Assembly (NCBI GenBank): GCA_938084835.1
Contig: CALKER010000008.1
Coordinates: forward strand, 1 to 64,000
DNA: 64,000 nucleotides
Origin: an uncultured Thermoguttaceae bacterium
GTDB taxonomy: Bacteria > Planctomycetota > Planctomycetia > Pirellulales > Thermoguttaceae
Direction of reading: 5' to 3'
Made by a program: the position numbers and the translations under genes. Shown here one piece after another: positions 39,361 through 48,049 of the stretch. The notes under the pieces were generated by a model, which had not been told where the DNA came from, did no database searches, and saw only the letters and a program-made list of their open reading frames with translations. Positions within the stretch are counted from its first letter, which is position 1. Each line of letters starts with the position of its first letter.

Positions 39361-40674
39361 TACCCATCCGACCTCTCATCCCGGCCGCACCCGCGTTTTT
39401 TTTGAAAAAACCTACGGAATCTATCCGTCTGATTCCCCAAATCGGGGAGCGGTGCCTTATGGCAGAAAATTCCTCGCCTTCGGTGAGCCTGAAAGCCAAT
39501 CGTGCGGGTAACGGTTGGTGTCGCGACTCAACGCCCCGATTTCTCAAAATTTGAATGCCACCCGAAATTGTTCTGGGCAAATTTCCCACACATGATTCCA
39601 AGTTGATTCGCCTTTAGGGATGAATTCCCACAGGACAGTTTATACGGAGTTTGAAATGGGACAAGGGGGCTGGGGCGCGGAAAGTTGCGTTAGATCCGGC
39701 GGTTGACTCTGATGACTCTAAGGCAATCCTGTGAGTCTAAGGCACTCCGCCGGCGAGAGTTTCCCCGACTTGCGGATGGGCTAAGTGGGATCGCACGTCA
39801 CCCCACGGGGTTATTTGGCAGCTCATTTGAATTTTTCGTGCTGCCCGTAAGAAGATTTGGCAGAGCATGCCGCTGCGGGAACCCGCATTTCACACGGGAA
39901 GGAGAGGAACCCGCGCGGTTTCGCCTTTTGCCTCTTAGAATCGTCGCTTTGGCTTTTAAAAGCTTCTTTTCGGTGCGAGAAAAATGGTGGCGCGGGTTGA
40001 ACTCCCTCGCAAAGACGCCGTTCGTACGGCTGGCTTCAACCTACTGGGGAGGTAGTGGCTTCGTACACTTCGTGCATATACTTGGTTGGATAATGGGCAA
40101 GGATCAGAGGCTGTCCCAAGGACAGTCGGGCCATCCTTGGCACAGTTTTTAGCGTAGTTTTCGGGGCAGCATCGTTCCTTGCCAGAAGCTTGGCGCGGCT
40201 AGCCGGGAAGCCAAAGATGGGAAAACCTCGCGGAAGGTTCCGGGCTTGCAAGGTGAGATCCCGACTCCCGGCCTCGGAATGAACTGGGAGGGTTCCATCC
40301 CCGTGGAACGCCGTTGTCCGCGGGAGCGGCGTCATCCGGTACCGCAAACGCTGTAACTCGTGGGCTCGAAATTTCGTACGATCGGCTAAGAGCTTTGTTC
40401 GAGGCCACTTCCATTCAAGGCCACTTCGAGCGAACCTGAAGCTCCTTTGCCGGCCTTGCAGACCAGCCATGGCGAGGGAAGTTGCGAAGAGCCGAGCTGT
40501 CGGCAGGCCGCGATAGTCGGGGAGTGTACTTTGAAGTAAAATCCGCGTTCCTCCGGCAGCAAGATAGGCATAAATGAAACAGCTGCATGGCTTTATGGTA
40601 ACGAATCATTATTAAGTTTATTGCCACGGAATGCATTTAGGTGGGTCGTGGGCTAATTCAGGGGAGAAAAAACC
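39361..40674. other. Long divergent intergenic region
   Basis: A 1.3-kb gap between mraZ (minus) and the ABC permease (plus). It has an inverted repeat TCCCC/GGGGA at 39434-39448 near mraZ, two copies of TGTGGGAA (minus strand) near 39583-39592 and 39625-39633, and a compound hairpin listed at 40096-40141. A further hairpin GTTCCA/TGGAAC is near 40290-40310. An open frame at 39703-40152 has no family features and ends inside the hairpin, so I reject it. Confidence 0.5.
40096..40141 (+). terminator. Terminator-like compound hairpin with no gene upstream
   Basis: The outer stem CAAGGAT (40098-40104)/ATCCTTG (40133-40139) encloses an inner perfect stem CTGTCC/GGACAG with a three-base loop (40111-40125). 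CACAGTTTTTA follows on the plus strand. It has the shape of an intrinsic terminator, but no annotated gene precedes it. Confidence 0.5.
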
Positions 40675-42768
40675 TTGCTTTTTGGGCCGATTTTCACTCG
40701 GGAGATAGTGCTCCTGCCCCGGCGCCCCCGGTTTTACATCCTGCCGGCTGCTTACTGTTTGGGCTTACTCATTCTGATTGCGACGGCATGGCTTATTTTG
40801 GCCGGCACTCAGGTGGTCGATACTGTGGGAACTCTCGCTCTTTTTGGGGCTTCGATGTTCTCGATTTTGGCCCCCTTACAACTGGTCGTTACCGTTTTTT
40901 TCGGCGCCATATCGGCGGCCAGCTCTGTGGCTCAGGAGAAAGATCGTCACACCTTGGACCTCCTGTTGATGACTCGGTTGACCAACGCTGAGTTGGTCCT
41001 CGGAAAATTGCTCTCAAGCCAACTAATGGTGCTCGTCCTGGTGGTAGCGGGCTTTCCCATTTTCGTCATGCTTACGTTGTTTGGCGGGGTAGCTTTCGAC
41101 CAAATACTTCGTACCGCGTTGGTGACGGTGGCGAGCATTCTTGTTGCAGGAAGCATCGGGACGATAGTTGGCTTTTGGCGCGAAAAGACTTTCCAAGCGG
41201 TCGCGGGAACGATCCTCGGTTTGGTGCTCTGGGTGGGTGCCGGAGAGGTTTTAGCTGCGGGGCTCGCGAGGGAGGGGCTTTTTGGGTTGGTTGGAGAAGA
41301 ATTAGCAGCCCTTGTGAGCCCATGGCATGCGATTTTGAGGGCTTCTCAGCCAATTGTTGCCCCGACCTCCTCCCGAGGGCTTTTGGGGTTAAGAAGCTTT
41401 TGGGGATTCCTCGGTACCAGCTTGGTCTTTGTTGCACTTCTCAACATCTTGGCCATTGTTAACGTCCGACGATGGACCAAAGCAAATGAACCTCGCCCCA
41501 TCCTGCCCGAACCGGAGGGGCCATCCCGGCTGATTTCTGAGGGCACTGGGCCAGGGGAGGGATCTGCGGGTGGGATTAAGAGCCCTAACCCGGAACTTGC
41601 GGAAGGGACGGTGGTGTTGACCTCGAGTGACTGCGGCCTCGGGCCACAGAAGAGCACAACGGCCTCGGCAGTTGATCCTTCCGGCGGAATGGCAAATGGA
41701 AGGACCTGCAGCGGCAATCGCGGGGATACCGGGGTGGCCGGTCTTTCAGCCGAGTCGCCAATTTCCATCGCGGCTTCTTCGCGCCCAGCTGCTTGGCGGT
41801 GGGCAAGACCATTTGCAGCAGAGGGTGAGGGGGAAGACGTTCTCTCCGCTGACCAGCGCCCGTGGTGGCTTGACCTTCTTTTGCCCCCGGGCAAGCGGAC
41901 TTTCCGCCACGTATGGAGTAATCCCGTTTTGTGGCGGGAGATGTGTACACGCGCCTATGGCCGTCGGATGCTCGTTCTTCGCTTGAGCTATGTGGTAATC
42001 TTTTTCGCAATTGCGTGGCTGGTTGTGGGTATGCTCCAGGCGGGAACGCTGTCGGCTTATGGGCTTGGTGGGCTGGCGATGGCAGCTTTGTTCCTCTTAA
42101 GTCTTGTGCTGGTCAACGCTCAGGCTGTGAGCTCGCTCATCTCGGAGCGGGACGGCCGCACGCTCGATCTGCTTTTGGTCACGGATATTACTCCCAAGGA
42201 GTTTGTTCTTGGGAAAATGTTCGGCACATTTTTCAATATCAAAGAGATGGTTCTCTTACCCCTCGCTTTGTGTGTTTATCTTTGGTGGCGAGGCGCCATC
42301 GTGGGTTTGGAACTTTTCTACCTGGTGGCAGGGCTGTGCGTACTTTACGGGTTTGTGGCGATGCTCGGGCTCCATGTGGGCATGAACTACGGGAGTTCTC
42401 ACCATGCCATTGCCATTAGCTTGGGGACGGTGTTTTTCCTTTTTGTAGGGGTGGCCACGTGTATTTGGATGATGGTGGCTTTCGGGGGGCGATTCGAGGC
42501 TCAGCTTCCTTTTTTGGGGTTAATCGTTTTTGGCGGCGCTGCGTTATATTTGGCGTTGGGGGTACGGAATCCCTCTTCGGCCATCGGAGTGGCTTCGTTT
42601 GCTTGCCCTTTGATGACCTTTTATGCCATCACTAGCTTCTTCTTGCAGCAGCCACACCTTGTGTTTGTGACAATTGTCAGTGGCTATGGATTCGCCACGG
42701 CAGCCATGCTCATTCCGGCGATCGACGAATTTGATGTCGTCACCGGAAGGACGACTGTGGAAGAGTGA
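40675..42768 (+). CDS. Duplicated ABC-2-type permease
   Basis: A 697-residue membrane protein made of two related ABC-2 permease halves (~1-267 and ~408-697). Both halves carry the same cytoplasmic loop: EKDRHTLDLLLMT with LVLGKLL in the first and ERDGRTLDLLLVT with FVLGKMF in the second. They are joined by a ~140-residue hydrophilic, low-complexity linker. Each half has about six transmembrane helices, so one polypeptide could form the whole channel. No ATP-binding subunit is encoded in the window. The start is TTG, decided by GGGGAG eight bases upstream. The transported substrate is unknown; related planctomycete permeases accompany export systems. Confidence 0.85.
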   Translation: MLFGPIFTREIVLLPRRPRFYILPAAYCLGLLILIATAWLILAGTQVVDTVGTLALFGASMFSILAPLQLVVTVFFGAISAASSVAQEKDRHTLDLLLMTRLTNAELVLGKLLSSQLMVLVLVVAGFPIFVMLTLFGGVAFDQILRTALVTVASILVAGSIGTIVGFWREKTFQAVAGTILGLVLWVGAGEVLAAGLAREGLFGLVGEELAALVSPWHAILRASQPIVAPTSSRGLLGLRSFWGFLGTSLVFVALLNILAIVNVRRWTKANEPRPILPEPEGPSRLISEGTGPGEGSAGGIKSPNPELAEGTVVLTSSDCGLGPQKSTTASAVDPSGGMANGRTCSGNRGDTGVAGLSAESPISIAASSRPAAWRWARPFAAEGEGEDVLSADQRPWWLDLLLPPGKRTFRHVWSNPVLWREMCTRAYGRRMLVLRLSYVVIFFAIAWLVVGMLQAGTLSAYGLGGLAMAALFLLSLVLVNAQAVSSLISERDGRTLDLLLVTDITPKEFVLGKMFGTFFNIKEMVLLPLALCVYLWWRGAIVGLELFYLVAGLCVLYGFVAMLGLHVGMNYGSSHHAIAISLGTVFFLFVGVATCIWMMVAFGGRFEAQLPFLGLIVFGGAALYLALGVRNPSSAIGVASFACPLMTFYAITSFFLQQPHLVFVTIVSGYGFATAAMLIPAIDEFDVVTGRTTVEE

Positions 42769-43107
42769 CAAGGCAAGAATGGCTTTGGAGGGCAATCGTG
42801 GATGAATTGGGGGGCCGAGGACGTCCTAAGCTGGAGGCTTCGAAAAAGGAACAAATCCTATCGCTTTCGCCGCGGGAAACCGTTCGGGCGTAAGAAGCAC
42901 AATCAAAGCTGGTGACGCGATGAAACAGGGCGAGGAGAGAAAGGCGGGCTTGAATTTGCATGTGGAAGTGATGTTCCACTTCCAAACTGGTGAGCAAGCC
43001 AGTGGTCAACATGGGGGCGACCATGGCCATGGAACTTCGCGTTTGTCGTTTCCTTCTGGGAGTGAGCCCATAAGACTCAGATCCACCTGCGCGAGGGCTG
43101 CGCTCAA
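42769..43107. other. Leader region with two hairpins
   Basis: A 339-nt gap before the CNNM genes. TGGAAGTG (42963-42970) and CACTTCCA (42977-42984) form a perfect 8-bp stem with a six-base loop. ACTGG/CCAGT forms a second stem at about 42986-43003. They may be a leader structure of the downstream operon. No gene is seen. Confidence 0.5.
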
Positions 43108-44376
43108 GTGAGAGAATTGGCCGAACTGTTCCCATGGCTTGTAGTAATGGGGGTTCTAGCCTGCGGCTCGTGTTTCTTTTCCCTCAGTGAGGCCGCCCTT
43201 TTTGCCTTGGACCAGCGAAGTCGTGAAGAGCTGGCGGAGCGTAATCCTCGTGGGAAAATTGTGGCAAGACTTCTGGGGGAAAGTGAGGGGCTGTTGACGG
43301 CCATCCTTTTATGGAACTTATTTCTTAACATCGGTTATTTTACCGTCAGTGCTATCGTTTCTATCTCCCTTAAGCACCGGGGCGAGCCCACATGGGCGGG
43401 CGGATTTGCCTTTGCTTCGCTGGTCGGCCTGATTGTGTTTTGCGAGATGTTACCGAAAACTCTCGGCGTATCCCATCCCCGGTTTTGGAGTTTACTTTTG
43501 GCCCAACCGTTGGCGAAAGCGGTGCAGGCAGTGGAAGGCTTGTTACCGCCGCTTCAGCGGCTGAGTCAGCTGACGTTACGGGTGGTGTGGCCCACGTTTC
43601 GGCCGGAGCCCTATCTGCAAGTGGGCGATGTGGAGCGGGCAGTGGAGTGGTCGATTGTCAACAGGCTCTTGCTCTCTGAAGAGGAAGCGGTGCTGCAAAG
43701 CTTAGTAGCTTTATCGGATATTCGCGCCGATGAGTTGATGCGTCCCCGCAGGCAACTTCCGCTGGTAAGACCACCACTGCGGTGGGCCGATCTTTCATCG
43801 GACTTACCCCCGGGAGGAGTTGTTTATGTGGCTGACCGCGATACCGATGAGCCGGTCGCGGTCTTGATCCTCAAAAATATCTACGAGCGGTTGGAAGAAC
43901 CCCTTGATCGCTGGGCCCATCCCCTGCTTCCTGTCCCCTGGTGTCTTTCCGCGGCCGAAGTCTTCCAGCGATTGGTGAGCGAGGGCTTTGTTGCGGCGGG
44001 AGTGCTCAATGAGTATGGCGAAACCATCGGTGTTTTAACCCTGGAGGAATTGTTGCGTGCAGCCCTTACCTTGGGGAGTGGTTCTCGCGATCGGCCTTTA
44101 CAGCGCGAGCCGATTCGCTACCTGGGCGGCCAGCGGTGGCAAGTCACAGGTTCGACCGCTCTGCGCCGGATTGCCAAGCATTTCCGCATCGCTCGACCGT
44201 CAAGCCGATGTGTCAGCGTGGGAGGGCTTTTGCAAGAACAGCTAGGCCGATTTCCTCAATTGGGGGACGAGTGCCAAACCGGGTCCCTCCACTTGCGCGT
44301 GGTGGATACCTCCCCCGATGGTGATTTGCTCATTGAGCTTGCCTTCCTCACCGACAAGGAGCACGGCAAGCCGTGA
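43108..44376 (+). CDS. CNNM/CorC-type membrane protein with CBS pair
   Basis: A 422-residue protein. The N-terminal ~170 residues form a CNNM (DUF21) transmembrane domain with the hallmark SLSEAALFALDQ, NLFLNIGYF and EMLPKTLG. A CBS-domain pair follows (~215-335, ELMRPRRQLP through NEYGETIGVLTLEEL), and the C-terminal ~80 residues resemble the CorC/HlyC transporter-associated domain. Homologues mediate magnesium or cobalt efflux, with the CBS pair sensing nucleotide. Although sometimes annotated as haemolysin, a toxin role is not supported. The start is a GTG with GAGG upstream. Its stop overlaps the next start by four bases, so translation is coupled. Confidence 0.9.
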   Translation: MRELAELFPWLVVMGVLACGSCFFSLSEAALFALDQRSREELAERNPRGKIVARLLGESEGLLTAILLWNLFLNIGYFTVSAIVSISLKHRGEPTWAGGFAFASLVGLIVFCEMLPKTLGVSHPRFWSLLLAQPLAKAVQAVEGLLPPLQRLSQLTLRVVWPTFRPEPYLQVGDVERAVEWSIVNRLLLSEEEAVLQSLVALSDIRADELMRPRRQLPLVRPPLRWADLSSDLPPGGVVYVADRDTDEPVAVLILKNIYERLEEPLDRWAHPLLPVPWCLSAAEVFQRLVSEGFVAAGVLNEYGETIGVLTLEELLRAALTLGSGSRDRPLQREPIRYLGGQRWQVTGSTALRRIAKHFRIARPSSRCVSVGGLLQEQLGRFPQLGDECQTGSLHLRVVDTSPDGDLLIELAFLTDKEHGKP

Positions 44377-45374
44377 CAGGAATCGTTTTTCTTTTGTGTC
44401 TAGGTTTGATCCTCAGCGCCCTCTTTAGCGGCGCAGAGACGGGGTTTTATCGTATCCCACGCCTGCGGTTGGTGCTCGATGCTCTTCAAGGTGACCGCGT
44501 GGCCAAGGGACTTCTGTGGTTTACGCGACATCCCACCTTTTTTGTGGCCACGGTACTTACAGGAAATAATTTGGCCAATTACGTGATCTCGGCGAGTTTG
44601 GTAACACTGGTCTATCGTCTGGTGCCACACTTGGCCGATCTGTTGGCCATGACGGCTTCCGTGTTAGCGACGCCACTTATGTTCGTTTATGCTGAGCTTT
44701 TGCCGAAGACAGTTTTCCTTCATCGGCCCGATAGAATCCTGCGCGCCGTCTCCCCTGCCTTTTTTGCTTTTGCGATATTCTTCCTGCCGTTGACCTTCCC
44801 CTTGTGGCTCCTGGGGCAGGCGCTGGCCCTTCTGCGCGAAGAATCGGCGGGACAATGGGAGACGGTGCTTGCCCGTCGAGAGCTCAAGCGAATCTTGGGC
44901 GAAGCTAAGGCAGCTGGCGTGCTGCGCCCGGTTCAATTTCACTTGGCTGAAGCCGTGTTCGAGCTGGGTACGTTGCCACTTGTGCAAATGTGCGAAAAAC
45001 CGGACACGCTGCCCGTCATCCCTCGAGGCATTTCCCTCGCCGAGGCCTTTAGTATTTCTTCCGCTCGACAAGCTCCCGAACTTTTAGTGTCTTCGCCCGA
45101 CCAAGATGGTCCGACGGCTTATGTCCGCACCATTGATCTTATCCTTCGTGGACAGGCGGCTTTGGATGACCCTCGGCCGCTTCTGATCTTGCCGGGGACG
45201 TATACGGCTCTTGAAGCTTTTGTTCACTTGATGCAGGCGGATGAACCATGGGCGCGTATCGAAGGACCGGGCCGGCAGTTTATCGGGTTGGTCCGAAGGC
45301 AAAAATTGATAAACCTTGCCATGGCAGTTCCCAGTGGAAGGGAAGGTGCCCGGACTTGCCTGCAGTTCAACTAA
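44373..45374 (+). CDS. Second CNNM (DUF21) protein, shorter
   Basis: A 333-residue relative of the preceding protein. Its CNNM domain (1-~180) shows the motif SGAETGFYRIPRLRL, then TGNNLANYVISASLV and YAELLPKT. A reduced CBS-like segment follows, but no CorC/HlyC C-terminal domain is recognisable. The GTG start overlaps the TGA of the upstream gene (GTGA at 44373-44376), indicating coupled translation and probably a hetero-oligomeric pair. A metal-ion efflux role is inferred from the family. It is followed by an inverted repeat and coaX. Confidence 0.88.
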   Translation: MTGIVFLLCLGLILSALFSGAETGFYRIPRLRLVLDALQGDRVAKGLLWFTRHPTFFVATVLTGNNLANYVISASLVTLVYRLVPHLADLLAMTASVLATPLMFVYAELLPKTVFLHRPDRILRAVSPAFFAFAIFFLPLTFPLWLLGQALALLREESAGQWETVLARRELKRILGEAKAAGVLRPVQFHLAEAVFELGTLPLVQMCEKPDTLPVIPRGISLAEAFSISSARQAPELLVSSPDQDGPTAYVRTIDLILRGQAALDDPRPLLILPGTYTALEAFVHLMQADEPWARIEGPGRQFIGLVRRQKLINLAMAVPSGREGARTCLQFN

Positions 45375-45411
45375 CACAGGGAAATCTTGGCCAAGAAACT
45401 GGGAAAGGCGC

Positions 45412-45473
45412 GCCACCGTCATGGCAGTTGAGGAACCAAGGACGAAAAGACCGTAAACTTTCGCGACGGTGGC
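45412..45473 (+). promoter_or_regulatory. Inverted repeat in the leader of coaX
   Basis: GCCACCGTC (45412-45420) and GACGGTGGC (45465-45473) are perfect 9-bp inverted arms separated by 44 bases, about 50 bases before the coaX start. A separate 10-bp palindrome CTTGGCCAAG lies at 45386-45395. Whether they act as RNA structure or operator is unknown. Confidence 0.4.
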
Positions 45474-45525
45474 CAATTGCGTCGGCACATATGGATGCGA
45501 TAAAAAGAGATCTCTGCGGAGTTAG

Positions 45526-46503
45526 ATGCCAATGGGCAAACTTAAGGAGGATTTGCGACCTATTTTCGAAAAAGGCGGTGTTGACAACTTTTTTCCCCTC
45601 GTAGCGGTGGACGTAGGCAATAACCGGGTCAAATGTGGACTTTATACCTGGGAGGAATTTTCTGGTCATCTTCCTTGTACCCGGGAAATCAGCCTATCCG
45701 CGCTGCCGGAGGAACTTCCTCGGTTTGAGGAGTGGCTTGGGGAGGGCCGACCTCCCGGAGGGTGGTGGATTGCTACGGTAAATCGACCGGCAAGCACTGA
45801 GCTAATCGATTGGCTTCGTACGAATCGGCCGGGCGAGCTAGTCGTTCTTCTTACAACAAGTGATCTTCCCTTTAAGGTGGATGTTCCCCGGCCGGATATG
45901 GTGGGGATTGATCGCCTTGTTGATGCCCTGGCGGCCTACCTTTTACACGATCAGGATACGCCGGTCGTGGTTGTTGACATAGGCTCGGCAATCACTGTGG
46001 ATTTGGTTTCCGGTGAGGGGGTATTTCAAGGAGGTGCTATTTTGCCGGGAATTGGCATGTCAGCTCGCGCGCTATATGAATTTACGGACATGCTTCCTCT
46101 TGTGGATATGTCCGATTTAACCTGCCCCCCATCGCCGGTAGGAAAGAACACCGTGGACGCGATGAAATCGGGGCTTTTTTGGGGACCCTTGGGGGCAATC
46201 ATGGTTCTTGCGCAGCGAATGAGTGGCACCTCCGCGGATGAGTTGTCCATCGTGCTTACCGGGGGAGGGGGCAAGATTTTTGCCCAGCTTTTTACCCAGG
46301 CCTTTCCCGGACGACAAGATTCCCAGGACATGTTGGGAAAGAAGTGTCCGGGGAGTATTTTCTGGACCTCTGAAGAGTTTGGCAAACGCATTACGATCCA
46401 CTATGTTCCCCACTTGACGCTATGGGGAATTGCTCTAGCGGCTGCCTGGGTCATATATACGGGCCAGGTCACTCCCGCCGCAAGCTCTGGAGTGGACAGC
46501 TAG
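45526..46503 (+). CDS. coaX: Type III pantothenate kinase
   Basis: A 325-residue ASKHA-fold kinase. The CoaX motifs are clear: the phosphate-1 loop [11 protein letters not shown] (~27-36), VGIDRLVDA (~127-134) and the phosphate-2 loop [10 protein letters not shown] (150-159), followed by GGAILPG (~169-175). It phosphorylates pantothenate with ATP (monovalent-cation dependent), the first step of coenzyme A synthesis, in the cytoplasm. It is longer than usual (~255) because of an N-terminal ~22-residue and a C-terminal extension. The ATG has CGGAG upstream. Its stop codon shares the CTAG at 46500-46503 with the convergent isocitrate dehydrogenase gene. Confidence 0.93.
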   Translation: MPMGKLKEDLRPIFEKGGVDNFFPLVAVDVGNNRVKCGLYTWEEFSGHLPCTREISLSALPEELPRFEEWLGEGRPPGGWWIATVNRPASTELIDWLRTNRPGELVVLLTTSDLPFKVDVPRPDMVGIDRLVDALAAYLLHDQDTPVVVVDIGSAITVDLVSGEGVFQGGAILPGIGMSARALYEFTDMLPLVDMSDLTCPPSPVGKNTVDAMKSGLFWGPLGAIMVLAQRMSGTSADELSIVLTGGGGKIFAQLFTQAFPGRQDSQDMLGKKCPGSIFWTSEEFGKRITIHYVPHLTLWGIALAAAWVIYTGQVTPAASSGVDS

Positions 46504-47621
46504 CGCGGCGGCAAGGAGACAAGCTCCTTAACCTTCCGGCAAATGGCCTCGGCCATTTGCCGGGTACCGACGGCGGTGGGATCGTCCCGGTGAGGCTTTA
46601 GATCATATGTGACTTCTTTCCCTTCGGCGATCACGGCGGCTACAGCTTTCTCGAGTCGATGGGCCGCCTCCGTTTCTCCCAAATACCGAAGCATGAGCAC
46701 ACCGGAGAGCACAAGGGCCGTAGGATTGACTTTGTTAAGCCCCTTATACTTTGGGGCGGAACCGTGCGTTGCTTCAAAAACGGCGCCGGAATCACCGACG
46801 TTCATCCCTGGGGCTACTCCTAGGCCACCAACGAGTCCCGCCGCCAAGTCGCTGATAATGTCGCCGTACAAATTGGGGCACACAATGACGTCGTACAATT
46901 CCGGCTTTTGAACTAGCTGCATGCACATGTTGTCGACAATACGGTCTTCGAACTCGATGTCGGGATAGCAAGCAGCCACGGTTCGCGCCGCTTCGAGGAA
47001 CAGCCCGTCGGTATATTTCATGATATTGGCTTTATGAACAGCCGTCACCTTCCGGCGATTGTAGCGCCGGGCATACTCGAAGGCAAAGCGCACAATCCGC
47101 TCGCTGGCGGAGAAACTAATAGGCTTAACGGAAATCCCGGTGTGCTCCGGGGGTGTTTTCACCTTGCGCTCAGGGCAGAGACGGTTGATCTCGTCCACAA
47201 TGGCGGCGGTCTCTGGCTTGCCTCGCTCGAATTCGATTCCCGCGTAAAGATCCTCCGTATTTTCCCGGACAATCACCAAGTCAATTGGTACATTCGTATA
47301 GTACGTGCGGACCCCAGGATACATTTTGCAGGGTCGTATGCACGCGTAGAGCCCAAGCTCTTGACGTAGAAAGACGTTGATGCTGCGAAAGCCACTCCCC
47401 ACCGGCGTTGTGATGGGGGCTTTCAGGGCACACCGAGTCCGCCGGATGCTATCGAGCACCGACTGCGGCAAAGGTGTACCTAGCCGTTCCATCACCTCGG
47501 TACCCGCTTCTTGTACGTCCCAGTTGATGGCAACACCGGTAGCGTCGATGCAGCGGCGCGCTGCTTCGGCAAGTTCCGGTCCCACGCCGTCGCCCAAAAT
47601 CAAAGTCACATCATAAGCCAT
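46500..47621 (-). CDS. Isocitrate/isopropylmalate dehydrogenase family, probably NAD-dependent isocitrate dehydrogenase
   Basis: A 373-residue decarboxylating dehydrogenase. Substrate residues match isocitrate dehydrogenases: S80 and N82 in [12 protein letters not shown]86, R96 and R119 ([13 protein letters not shown]). The metal-binding and NAD(P) segments are [16 protein letters not shown] and HGSAPKYKG. It would oxidise isocitrate to 2-oxoglutarate in the TCA cycle; the length and the [10 protein letters not shown] motif fit the NAD-type homologues. Isopropylmalate or homoisocitrate dehydrogenase is less likely because of the Ser/Asn pair. The ATG has GGAGCTGG upstream. It is convergent with coaX, and the two stop codons share CTAG. 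Confidence 0.87.
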   Translation of the reverse strand: MAYDVTLILGDGVGPELAEAARRCIDATGVAINWDVQEAGTEVMERLGTPLPQSVLDSIRRTRCALKAPITTPVGSGFRSINVFLRQELGLYACIRPCKMYPGVRTYYTNVPIDLVIVRENTEDLYAGIEFERGKPETAAIVDEINRLCPERKVKTPPEHTGISVKPISFSASERIVRFAFEYARRYNRRKVTAVHKANIMKYTDGLFLEAARTVAACYPDIEFEDRIVDNMCMQLVQKPELYDVIVCPNLYGDIISDLAAGLVGGLGVAPGMNVGDSGAVFEATHGSAPKYKGLNKVNPTALVLSGVLMLRYLGETEAAHRLEKAVAAVIAEGKEVTYDLKPHRDDPTAVGTRQMAEAICRKVKELVSLPPR

Positions 47622-48049
47622 GACAATTTACCAGCTCCGTTTTCATCGATTTCATGAAGCCAAAGGCCAATTTTTTCTCTGGATTAATTCCCAGGATTGC
47701 AAAAACAGTCCCCGGAAAATCTTCCGCGTTGGTCGATTTTGCCGTTGTTCCGCTGCCTTGCGGCGGGCACCATCCTGTTGCAGAGCACTCCGGCAGCGGT
47801 AGCAAGGTTCGGGCGGGAACCACCCAGGGGAAGCTCCACAGTGAGCGGTTGATGGCGCAGGCCCAATTTTCGCCGAAACATTCGGCGCAGTGCGAAAGTC
47901 AACGTGGTCCCTCCGCTTTCCCGTCCTGCGCCGGGTGATGGATTATGCCCAGGTGAAAAGCTCCCCTACAACGCCCAGAGCTTCGGGGCTGATGTGACGC
48001 GAAGGGTTTCCCACCTCACCCGTTGGCCTGGACGAGGCAAAGTCATCCT
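47622..48049. other. Intergenic region
   Basis: A 428-nt gap between the DUF362 gene (minus, 3' end) and the start of the dehydrogenase (minus). It should hold the promoter of the latter. I see no ORF, hairpin or repeat worth listing. Confidence 0.4.

Noticed and set aside
39703..40152. A 149-codon open frame before the permease
   Set aside because: No family features, no ribosome binding site, and its end lies in the terminator-like hairpin.
43108..45374. Haemolysin annotation for the CNNM/CBS pair
   Set aside because: The family name is historical; the domains indicate ion transport, with no cytolysin feature.
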